This document shows positions 9,501 through 16,140 of a DNA stretch of 25,152 nt, one piece after another. Under the pieces are notes generated by a model, which had not been told where the DNA came from, made no database searches, and worked only from the letters and a program-made list of their open reading frames with translations. Positions within the stretch are counted from its first letter, which is position 1; each line of letters opens with the position of its first letter. The position numbers were made by a program, and so were the translations under genes. Source of the stretch: Methylococcaceae bacterium (GTDB taxonomy: Bacteria; Pseudomonadota; Gammaproteobacteria; Methylococcales; Methylomonadaceae); NCBI GenBank assembly GCA_005779525.1, contig SXIZ01000001.1, forward strand, positions 1-25,152, in the 5' to 3' direction.

Positions 9501-9832
9501 AGACTGGCAAAGTAAACATACGGGATGCGACAGCTTTTGGCGAACACTATCAAGCTACGTTAGAGCCTTCAGGCGAATTTTATGTGCTTAAAACAATACT
9601 AAAAGTAAACCAAGCAGTAGATGCGAGCGCTCACTTTGATGAAGCGACTAACCTTTTGCTGCTGTCAAAAATTCGCGTACAGGATCATTATTTCCGAGTA
9701 ACGTTAAAGTATCTCGGCAACTATACCTTTGCATTACAGACGTTGAAGGATTTGGGTCAGACAGATGGCAATACAGGTATCGTCAATGCTTCTGATATCG
9801 GCGTGGATGAAAAATTACCGAGCACCTTTTAG
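6575..9832 (+). CDS. Exported 12-NHL-repeat beta-propeller fused to a C13/caspase-like domain
   Basis: A 1085-aa protein. Residues 1-27 look like a Sec signal peptide (basic KPK, hydrophobic core, AEIAA). Residues about 54-605 hold 12 NHL repeats of about 46-48 aa, each with a variant of YVAD..NNRIQVF and W/FG..G...G.F..P; twelve would make two six-bladed propellers. Residues about 607-850 resemble a clan CD peptidase of the C13 (legumain) type: H700 in YLNDHGG and C741 in IEACQSGSF form the expected His-Cys dyad. Two Ca-binding-like Asp-rich loops follow the DxDxDG pattern (near 662 and 821). An Ig-like stretch comes next, then two copies of a short beta-rich module (about 970-1008 and 1020-1062) also found in the PKD protein of this window. 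ATG 6575 is 7 bases after AGGG; the alternative ATG 6569 is too close. Substrate unknown. Confidence 0.85.
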   Translation: MFVIKPKVLVLATLFAALQFHVAEIAAVDFQSNFKPDLIWPQITQSGRYFNFPLGVARDAKGFFYVTDSQSNRVKMLSAQGELLRSWGRRGSENGEFNTPVGIALAKTGEVLIADAANNRIQIFNSEGKYLASLGSFGNANGQFNHPNALALDSQGQLYVSDTRNHRIQVFSALGQWIFSFGTLGNAPGQLNNPLGIMLHPNGDIYVVEGAENHRISVFNAQGKFKFSWGKKGSADGEFDSPEYIAADGNGQVYVTEYGNNRIQVFDSQGHWLRSWGKFGFTGPDLWTPYGLAIDTVNQRMYVADTSNNRFQQFDLQGKYLGGWQSQGKDVGEFASPKLSLSPQGEVYVADQQNHRIQVFSASGAWLRSFGSFGTQPGQFVRPNHVHVTTQGQVLVADTGNNRIQVLDLQGNYVKQWGISGSNPGQLGGPGNFTVGNDGNVYITELINNRISVFSLDGKFIRTWGKFGGDKGELKKPDGIVMDAEGLIYVADHDNHRVQVFDMQGTYIREWGEDGAAPGQFSHPHGLALSPSGLLYVADALNNRIQVFKRDGTLVEIVGEAGTQPGQLGQPYNVALADENTVYISELANNRVQKFVRKAPTTHSTYKAIILAGGGPSTDNYENPIWESTELLSNNAYFALRAQDIAKADILYLTSGNTQNDLDEDGHYDDLQVGSFQSLKLAITDWAANADNVIIYLNDHGGDKTFRINQKEILNSKDLKLMLDTLEPKVSGKITVIIEACQSGSFFPELEKSKHVLIASANQEQPAIISNEGITAFSYHFWYGIHSGSNLQNAFKRARQAMSSETVFVNNKPQRQDAQLDANGDGLFNADDFNSLGAYCLGKCKKLAADEPQVMPLTLSGNLNGQTKIMLGMQVSSLAPLSQGWTIISRPDIKQTSPSEPVTDLPSVDLNCTDQGSGQYWCTGEYAKFDAIGDYFITFHARDQKNRSSVPINTVTLTQNGAATSIANDNITYDLQTGKVNIRDATAFGEHYQATLEPSGEFYVLKTILKVNQAVDASAHFDEATNLLLLSKIRVQDHYFRVTLKYLGNYTFALQTLKDLGQTDGNTGIVNASDIGVDEKLPSTF

Positions 9833-9859
9833 ACTGGAAGAATATCTAAACTGTGGCGG

Positions 9860-10495
9860 CTAATCAGGGATAGGCGTATGTTGTAAAACTGAATTCAAAT
9901 GCGCACGATAAAAGTCGAATACGTCAACGGCCATCTCAGAGGCTTTGGCAATGTTGTCTTCCGCAAGGTATTGCATAGCAAATTCCCAGAATCGCTCCCA
10001 GCGAGCGTAGCCTTCGGCGCGGCCAAAGAAATCTCTTGGCAATTCAGGAGATAAGGTTTGAGCGAGTTGCCGTGCAATTACCTGACCGCCCAAATTGGAA
10101 CCTTCTATGACATACATGGCACCCATTTTAGTCGCGTAATCGGTAGCTCTAGGAACAGTTACTAGGACGGGATAAGGCTTTACATCGAGTCGAGCAAGAT
10201 CCCTTTCCAAATCAGCTGCACGTCCAGGAAAAGCCTCTCTAGGTGCAAATCCATATAACATGGTTTCTAAAGCAGATTGTGGACCATGGAGTGCACGTAA
10301 AGCGAGAATATAAGCTTCAGTGCTCAATGGCGAACGCAGCAAGGGTGAGAGTATCGGATGGTGGTCTAGAGCACGATGCGCATTTGCCGTCGCTTCCCGC
10401 AGATTGTTGCGCAACAATTGACTCACTGCATGTTCAGCTGCTTTATTTTGAGATCCGTCAGAGTCGACAGATCTGTCATTTACTTTATTAGACAT
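9860..10495 (-). CDS. bphO: Biliverdin-producing heme oxygenase
   Basis: A 211-aa soluble protein of the bacterial heme oxygenase family, which opens heme to biliverdin, CO and iron. H40 in ATANAHRALDHHP is in the position of the proximal heme ligand, and MYVIEGSNLGGQVIAR is the glycine-containing distal helix that covers the heme. The first 25 or so residues are a polar extension. Its ATG lies inside the end of the upstream phytochrome gene (16-base overlap), so the two are cotranscribed and the enzyme most probably supplies the phytochrome chromophore. It is convergent with the NHL gene, with only 27 bases between the two stops and no clear hairpin terminator in the gap. Confidence 0.9.
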   Translation of the reverse strand: MSNKVNDRSVDSDGSQNKAAEHAVSQLLRNNLREATANAHRALDHHPILSPLLRSPLSTEAYILALRALHGPQSALETMLYGFAPREAFPGRAADLERDLARLDVKPYPVLVTVPRATDYATKMGAMYVIEGSNLGGQVIARQLAQTLSPELPRDFFGRAEGYARWERFWEFAMQYLAEDNIAKASEMAVDVFDFYRAHLNSVLQHTPIPD

Positions 10496-13215
10496 TTGAG
10501 CACCGTTTTATAGAGGATATCGGGCTTGATTGGTTTGATAAGGACATCATTCATGCCTGCTGCAAGACAGTCTGTGAGGATTGTTTCAACGACATCGCCC
10601 GTTAAAGCAACAATAGGAAGTGTGCTTAAGGTTGAGTTTGCACGAATGACGCGCGTTGCCTCAAGACCACTCATCCCTGGTAAATTCATATCCGTCAGGA
10701 CAAGGTCAATATGTTGTTGCGACAATACCTCAATGGCATCCTCAGCACTGCTAGCCGTAACGACTTCAAGCCCGGCTAGGCCTAGAATTTCAATGCCAAA
10801 AATCTGGTTAAACTCTTCATCGTCTACCAATAATATGCGTTTTCCTATTGCCAGTTTTTGCAACGATGATAAAGGGTTCTCGGCCATATCATGGGGCATG
10901 ACTTCGGGTGATCGCGCCTCGGAGCTGACTCCAAGCCAACATGTAAACCAGAAGGTACTGCCCTCTCCCTGAGTGCTGCTCACCCCCGCATCGCCGCCCA
11001 TCATCCGAGCCAAACGGCGAGTGATCACCAAGCCAAGACCCGTGCCGCCATGAGCTCTAGCTATTTGATCATTTGCCTGTGTAAAGACTGCAAATAGGCG
11101 CTCAAGCTCTGCAGAGGTCATACCCACCCCAGTATCAATCACACGAAAGCGAGTGAATATCCAGTCATCTTCTGATTTTTCTACATCAATTAAGACGGTT
11201 ACCCTGCCATGAATTGTAAACTTCACGGCATTCACCAGATAGTTAATCAACATCTGAGTCAGTCTGGTTGGGTCGCCACGCAGACGATCCGGTACTGCAT
11301 TAAATTTAATGACCAGTTCGATGCCTTTTTCTCGCGCTTTCTCCTCCACGATATTCACCGCACTTTCCACAAGTGCCGTCAATGAGAAATCAATGTCTTC
11401 CAAGGTCATCTTGCCAGCTTCAATCTTTGAAAGATCGAGTACCCCATTGACGATGGTCAGCATGTAATCAACCGCCAAATCAAGTTTTCTGATGTGCATC
11501 CGTTTAGGTTCTTCAGCCACACTCATGGTCAGTAAACGCGTAATTCCAGCAATAGCATTAAGCGGGGAGCGAATTTCATGGCTGACATCGGCAAGAAATC
11601 GCGATTTGTTCCAGCTTGCTTGTTCGGCAAGATGCCTTGCTTGAACCATCACAAGCCGACTACGCAAATTCTGAAAGATATCGATTTCCGAGGACGACCA
11701 AGGCCGCGACTGGCCTTTGACCGTTTGTCGCCATGTCTCAAATGATCCGCGTGCGGTGAGTCGGCGTTCACCAGTGGTGTAATCGATGTCTATCGGCTTT
11801 GCTGGATTACCAGCCCATTTCACTTCCGTCTCCCATTCCTGCCTGAACAACGCCAGATATTGGCCCGTCAGTAAAAGCGGCATGATTATGACGCCGACAA
11901 GACGTTGGGCATTTTTATCTGATAATTGCTTCAGTAATATGGGCTCACTGTGGCTGATATGGCAGCTTTCTTTTGCGCAACTGGAATCGCAAATGCTCAA
12001 GCAGCCATTTCGGGTTTGTAGCATATCGGCCAACTGCGCTAGCGTTTCGCGGGACGGCACAATCCCAGCACAGAAAGTTTCTTCATCAGACCAGACCGCG
12101 CAGCCACAAGCATCAAGAATATTCAACAGTAGCTCGGGTAGAGGTTTCAAACCAGCGTCAAAATCAGATTTTTGACTAAGCGCCTCAAGAAATTCATTAA
12201 TCACTTTACTCGCATTCAGCATCTGACGTTGTTCTTCTGCGCGCGCTTTCTCTCTGACAAATTTACCCGCTAACTCAGCCAAAACCAGCGCTAAGTGTCG
12301 ATTCGTGAAGGAAATGGCACGGGGAGAAGTGTTCCAACAAATGATGCTGGCGTACTGCAGGCCATTTTCAATGAGCGGGATGACCAGCTTCCCTTGAATG
12401 CCTACGTTAAGATAAAAACGATTGCACACTTGCGAAGGGCTTCGCAAATTGGCTCGACCAAGATCTAGCGCTGCTAGATCAAGACCTTGTAATGACGTGC
12501 GTAATGGAATGGGAGTGTAAGTAACATCGGGCAAGTAGACCATGGACACCGTTAACATGTTACGGCGCGCAGCTTCAGGAATATCCGACTTTGGAAAACG
12601 CTTATCCAGAAAACTCGGAAAATTTCCGTTCGATTCTTCTGCAGTCACTTGGAAAGATCCGTCATGCAAAAAATCCAGATAGAGCACCGTGTCATAACCC
12701 GTCAGCTTCTGAATAGGCTTAAGCGCAGATTCTGCTGATCCAAGGGGGGTCGATGCAGATTTTAGATTCTCAACGTAATCACCAAAACTGTTGATCAAAT
12801 TTATCTCGCGATCTACCTCGCTTAGAGAAGCAGAGTTTCTGGGTTCACATAGCTCAATTTCTAATATGCGCCACTGCTCAAGGTCGTGGGCAAACATTTC
12901 GTACCAAGCCTCATTTCTGCGCGCCCTAAAACGACCAAGATGCTTTGTTTTAGGCAGCACATCAACAACTACCGCCTCAAGGAGATCTTGACCAAATATC
13001 AGAGGGAGTCCATGATTGAAGAGATTATCAAGCTTGACGTTGAATTCAGTCTCCACGTTCTCACTGGCAGCAACCACACTCGTTTTGCCAGCTTTAAGTA
13101 CAAACAACTGCCCATGTGGCAATATTGCTGCCGGAAAGCGCGGATCAATTCTGTCGCAAGCTGCTAGCTGATCTAAATCGTTAAATGAATGCTCAATATT
13201 TCCAGTCGATGACAT
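10480..13215 (-). CDS. bphP: Bacteriophytochrome hybrid histidine kinase with divergent chromophore pocket
   Basis: A 911-aa protein ordered PAS_2, GAF, PHY, HisKA, HATPase_c, receiver. C20, 14 residues before the His of PHG, is the expected biliverdin-attachment Cys. The GAF domain keeps the RFP-SDIP motif (D211), and the PHY tongue is recognisable (WAGNP, then ARGSFETW, a PRxSF variant). The kinase has H546 in VSHEIRSP, intact N and G boxes (DTGVG, GGTGLGL) and a C-terminal receiver with D842 in LTDMNLPG. Compared gaplessly with Deinococcus BphP from the DIP motif onward, the pocket residues Y216, H260, Y263 and H290 are M220, C264, F267 and W294 here, so photochemistry may be unusual. The ATG at 13215 follows AGAAG at short spacing. 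It overlaps bphO by 16 bases, which supports bilin binding. Confidence 0.9.
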   Translation of the reverse strand: MSSTGNIEHSFNDLDQLAACDRIDPRFPAAILPHGQLFVLKAGKTSVVAASENVETEFNVKLDNLFNHGLPLIFGQDLLEAVVVDVLPKTKHLGRFRARRNEAWYEMFAHDLEQWRILEIELCEPRNSASLSEVDREINLINSFGDYVENLKSASTPLGSAESALKPIQKLTGYDTVLYLDFLHDGSFQVTAEESNGNFPSFLDKRFPKSDIPEAARRNMLTVSMVYLPDVTYTPIPLRTSLQGLDLAALDLGRANLRSPSQVCNRFYLNVGIQGKLVIPLIENGLQYASIICWNTSPRAISFTNRHLALVLAELAGKFVREKARAEEQRQMLNASKVINEFLEALSQKSDFDAGLKPLPELLLNILDACGCAVWSDEETFCAGIVPSRETLAQLADMLQTRNGCLSICDSSCAKESCHISHSEPILLKQLSDKNAQRLVGVIIMPLLLTGQYLALFRQEWETEVKWAGNPAKPIDIDYTTGERRLTARGSFETWRQTVKGQSRPWSSSEIDIFQNLRSRLVMVQARHLAEQASWNKSRFLADVSHEIRSPLNAIAGITRLLTMSVAEEPKRMHIRKLDLAVDYMLTIVNGVLDLSKIEAGKMTLEDIDFSLTALVESAVNIVEEKAREKGIELVIKFNAVPDRLRGDPTRLTQMLINYLVNAVKFTIHGRVTVLIDVEKSEDDWIFTRFRVIDTGVGMTSAELERLFAVFTQANDQIARAHGGTGLGLVITRRLARMMGGDAGVSSTQGEGSTFWFTCWLGVSSEARSPEVMPHDMAENPLSSLQKLAIGKRILLVDDEEFNQIFGIEILGLAGLEVVTASSAEDAIEVLSQQHIDLVLTDMNLPGMSGLEATRVIRANSTLSTLPIVALTGDVVETILTDCLAAGMNDVLIKPIKPDILYKTVLKCLIK

Positions 13216-13305
13216 AATTACTTCTGGTTCTGGGGTTGCTTCATACTATTACACTGCTATCCATTTAACCGAATCGTGCATAAAAAAACTGAGCCACCTC
13301 AACAA

Positions 13306-13323
13306 ATGAAAGAAATCTTTCAT
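13306..13323. promoter_or_regulatory. Dyad symmetry upstream of bphP
   Basis: ATGAAAGA and TCTTTCAT are 8-bp perfect inverted arms separated by two bases, about 90 bases before the bphP start. The loop is too small for a good hairpin, so a protein-binding operator is more likely than an RNA structure. No regulator is recognised. A TTGACA lies farther up (13427-13432 on the minus strand), without a good -10. Confidence 0.3.
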
Positions 13324-13462
13324 AAAAAATCGACCTTCTATCAGACAAATTCTATGGTTCGTAAAGCACGATAATGACAAAACTGAACAACGTTTAGCAG
13401 TAAGTTTCGTCCAGCAGTTCTTGATTGTCAAGATGTTTCACCAATAGCGCTATTTACCACAA

Positions 13463-13501
13463 TCGGAGGGATTGTGGAGCCAAACTCACCCTATCCTCCG
13501 A
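13463..13501. repeat. Inverted repeat between the bphP and PKD genes
   Basis: TCGGAGG (13463-13469) pairs with CCTCCGA (13495-13501), extended by two more pairs past a single bulged G. The roughly 21-base loop is GC-richer than its surroundings. No T tract follows on either strand, so it does not look like a simple terminator. The rest of the 13216-13729 gap shows no convincing gene. Confidence 0.35.
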
Positions 13502-13689
13502 GCATCGAAAAGACTTAAGACAGCCGGACAGTTCTAACAACAGAATTATCATATCAATAGCCGTTAAAAAATATTTGAGCGTTCGCTATCCATCTGATTT
13601 ATGCATAGGTTTCGAGCTGGCTAAACCTAAAATCAACCCGCTCGAATACCAGGTGTGCACGTTTCTGGACGCTCTCAATACCCCTCAAT

Positions 13690-13724
13690 AAATCAGATCG
13701 CAAAATTCAACCTCGACCTGATTT
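13690..13724 (-). terminator. Stem-loop terminator candidate of the PKD protein gene
   Basis: Five bases after the PKD gene stop, an 11-bp stem (arms 13690-13700 and 13714-13724, one G-U pair) encloses a 13-base loop. In the minus-strand transcript the 3' arm ends in UUU followed by AUU, a weak U tract. Position and stem length support termination. Confidence 0.5.
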
Positions 13725-13729
13725 TGTAG

Positions 13730-15721
13730 TTATTCTGCTTTCTCAACCGTAAACATCCAATCACCTTGGTTTTTCAGTTGGACTTTCCACGTTTTTCCAA
13801 AGGCAAATACTGTGGGTAACTCTGCAATCAAGGGTATAGACCCGTAAACTCCAGGTACTACGTGTATAGTGCCAGGTAACTGAACAGAATTAATTAAGCG
13901 GAATTTCAATTCGCTTATCATCTGTAATTCCACATAATACACATAATCACCAAACCAAATATCACGAATAATCAGTAATCCTGTACTGGCGTCGAAGACT
14001 GCAACTGCTTGCTGTTGTTGTACTATTGGATCAATTTCTGCTGCAATATTATTTTGACATCCTGTGGTTGGTGTCTGATTAAAAGTGACAATATTATTAG
14101 TAGTTGTCTCTAGTATATTGATAGCGTGTTCAGCAGAATTAAATTTATCGAATACGCTTTTGAGTGTATAGCTTCCAGTGTTGAGTGTTAGCCCATATTC
14201 ACCAGTTTTGTATGTTAAGGTTGAATCGCTCACGGTAGTATTTAATAACGCACTCACTTCGGCATTACCAATACCTTGGGAATTACAGCCATTAATCACG
14301 CTACCTTTTACAATAGCTTGCTGAGGTGCGTCTGTTAAAAAAACGCGTAATTGATATTCATTAGCACCTGGGGCGTTAATTTTTGCAGAAGGTGGATTGT
14401 TAGTTATTTTGATACGGAATATCCCCGTATAAGGTGTAGTCACTGCAATCCTAACACTTGAGCCTTTAGTACTCTGCTTGATATCACTGGATAAAGGATT
14501 ATTTTTGTTATCCACTAAAGACAACGAGGGATTAATATTTGCACCAATACTCTCTCCAGGTATCTCTATGGTAATTTTAGCTCCTGCTTTCGCATAAAAT
14601 TCATACCAATCAACATCGCTTGGCGAGGTGAAGCTTTGTTGTACGGATACATCATTGACCAGAACAGGTAATGCTTGTTCTGGAGTATTGTTTATGGTGT
14701 TGAAACTTGCAGAAGCTAAACTTGGTTTCGGCGCAACAATTATTTTTTTAGTCTGTGTTAATGCTACCCCTTTACTATCAGTTATTTGCAACGTCACTTC
14801 ATACACGCCAGATTGAGTATAGTTAAAAGATGCTGTTCCGCCTGAAGCGGTTTGACCGTCTGAACTTTTCCAGGTAAATGTTGAATTTGCAGGGGTGACT
14901 GATGCTGCTGAATCCAGCGTTACTTTTAAAGGTACTGTTCCTGATTCTGGGGTGGCAGTGAAGCTGATTGATGGCGCCGGAGAAACCACAATTTTCTTGG
15001 ACTGGCTTGTACTCACGCCTTTTTCATCTGTCACGCTCAACGTCACGTCATAGGTTCCGGGCTTAGAGTAATTAAATGTAGCCGTCACGCCGGTAGCTGT
15101 TTGACCATCTGAACTTTTCCACGTGAATACTGAATTTGCAGTTGTTACTGAGGATGACGCGTCTAGTGTCACTTTCAAAGGTGCTGGTCCAGATTCCGTG
15201 GTAGCCGTAATGTTTAATACTTGTACTTGTTCCTGAGCTTTGACATCTAATTCAAAGGGACCACTTTCTATAGCAGATAAGTTTGGTGTCCCACTAAACT
15301 GGTCAGTTCTGCTAAATGAACCTGTAAATTTAGAGGTGCCGTTAGTAGTTGAAATCTTACCGGACAAAGCATAGGTGATGGATCCAGTTGATGGACCTGT
15401 TGGATAGTTTTCAAGCAACTCTCCAGAAAATGTATTATTTTGAATTTTTATAGGGATAGATTTGTCTACTTTTTGATTAAACCCCTTGCCACAACTACTT
15501 GGCCCAGAAGCCAATGTTGTGCTGTGATCATAATTGACAGTTGCTGTTAATTTTTGAATTGATATGTCTATTATTGCTGTTCCTGTCACATTGTAATTGC
15601 AGCTATCTAAGGCTAGGTGCCCCGTGGTTGAGAAAGTTGTAGCTGAATATACTTGGCTGCTAAGGATAGATAACGTTGCAATGCCAAAAAGATATCTAAG
15701 GTTTGAAAAAGATTTAAGCAC
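13730..15721 (-). CDS. Exported multidomain protein: two PKD repeats, PPC-like and CarboxypepD_reg-like domains
   Basis: A 663-aa protein with a signal peptide (hydrophobic LFGIATLSILSS, then VYSA as likely cleavage site near residue 25). An N-terminal domain I do not recognise spans about 27-165. Two PKD domains follow (168-250 and 251-333), then a PPC-like beta domain (about 345-460, with DVDWYEF), a carboxypeptidase-regulatory-like domain (about 465-555), and a C-terminal beta module starting near F576 that resembles the end of the NHL/C13 protein. No catalytic residues are seen, so an extracellular binding or structural role is likely. GTG at 15721 is preferred because GAGG lies 8 bases before it; the TTG at 15727 is only 2 bases from GAGG. 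The GAGG is inside an inverted repeat, so translation may be structure-controlled. Confidence 0.8.
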   Translation of the reverse strand: MLKSFSNLRYLFGIATLSILSSQVYSATTFSTTGHLALDSCNYNVTGTAIIDISIQKLTATVNYDHSTTLASGPSSCGKGFNQKVDKSIPIKIQNNTFSGELLENYPTGPSTGSITYALSGKISTTNGTSKFTGSFSRTDQFSGTPNLSAIESGPFELDVKAQEQVQVLNITATTESGPAPLKVTLDASSSVTTANSVFTWKSSDGQTATGVTATFNYSKPGTYDVTLSVTDEKGVSTSQSKKIVVSPAPSISFTATPESGTVPLKVTLDSAASVTPANSTFTWKSSDGQTASGGTASFNYTQSGVYEVTLQITDSKGVALTQTKKIIVAPKPSLASASFNTINNTPEQALPVLVNDVSVQQSFTSPSDVDWYEFYAKAGAKITIEIPGESIGANINPSLSLVDNKNNPLSSDIKQSTKGSSVRIAVTTPYTGIFRIKITNNPPSAKINAPGANEYQLRVFLTDAPQQAIVKGSVINGCNSQGIGNAEVSALLNTTVSDSTLTYKTGEYGLTLNTGSYTLKSVFDKFNSAEHAINILETTTNNIVTFNQTPTTGCQNNIAAEIDPIVQQQQAVAVFDASTGLLIIRDIWFGDYVYYVELQMISELKFRLINSVQLPGTIHVVPGVYGSIPLIAELPTVFAFGKTWKVQLKNQGDWMFTVEKAE
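14723..15220 (-). repeat. Tandem duplication of a PKD-domain coding unit (2 x 249 bp)
   Basis: Two adjacent 83-codon units (14972-15220 and 14723-14971) encode near-identical PKD domains; FTWKSSDGQTA occurs in both, and the DNA around tgaacttttcca is conserved at an offset of exactly 249 bases. This indicates a fairly recent in-frame duplication. Confidence 0.85.
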
Positions 15722-15729
15722 AATCAAGT

Positions 15730-15769
15730 CCTCATGTTGTTTTAGATTAATATTTTTAATTACATGAGG
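15730..15769 (-). promoter_or_regulatory. 5'-UTR inverted repeat sequestering the PKD gene ribosome binding site
   Basis: In the minus-strand transcript CCUCAUGU pairs with ACAUGAGG, a perfect 8-bp stem; the GAGG of the second arm is the Shine-Dalgarno sequence for GTG 15721. A small AU hairpin (ATTAA / TTAAT) is nested in the 24-base loop. This is a translational switch candidate (RNA thermometer, RNA or protein binding site). Confidence 0.5.
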
Positions 15770-15826
15770 TTAGTAATGAAAACGTCACACATGCAACCAA
15801 TCGTGACTCATTAACCAATATTGACA

Positions 15827-15854
15827 ATACGGATAGTCATTACGTTGTCCGTAT
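15827..15854. repeat. Imperfect inverted repeat upstream of the PKD gene
   Basis: ATACGGA and TCCGTAT are 7-bp perfect arms, extendable to 10 pairs on the plus strand with two G-U pairs. It lies about 105 bases before the PKD start, where an operator would be expected. The rest of 15770-16088 is AT-rich and shows no gene. Confidence 0.3.
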
Positions 15855-16088
15855 AGAGAGCTAAAGGTATGAAATGAATAAGGTTTAACTTGTAAAACCC
15901 ATGGATAAACCATGTAAATGAATCAAAATTGCACATCTGCAAATATAAAAAACGCATGTAATGCAAAATTAATTTATATCACTTTAACTACGAGGCATAT
16001 TGTAACTTTATTAAGAAAAATTCCATTAACATTTGAAAAAACTGTAACAGTATCTATGGGCAAGCTAGCACCGTACTAAACTCTGAAA

Positions 16089-16110
16089 TTAACGCCATAC
16101 CCCGCGCTAA
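16089..16110 (-). terminator. Weak stem-loop downstream of the receiver-kinase gene
   Basis: A 7-bp stem (TTAACGC / GCGCTAA on the plus strand, one G-U pair in the minus-strand RNA) with an 8-base loop lies about 30 bases after the stop and is followed by UUU in the transcript. A candidate only. Confidence 0.25.
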
Positions 16111-16140
16111 GGACCAGAAGTTTTTAAGTATTTGATATAT

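Noticed and set aside
13425..13691. 88-aa plus-strand frame between bphP and the PKD gene
   Set aside because: No Shine-Dalgarno sequence, no domain-like pattern, and it runs through an inverted repeat; probably chance.
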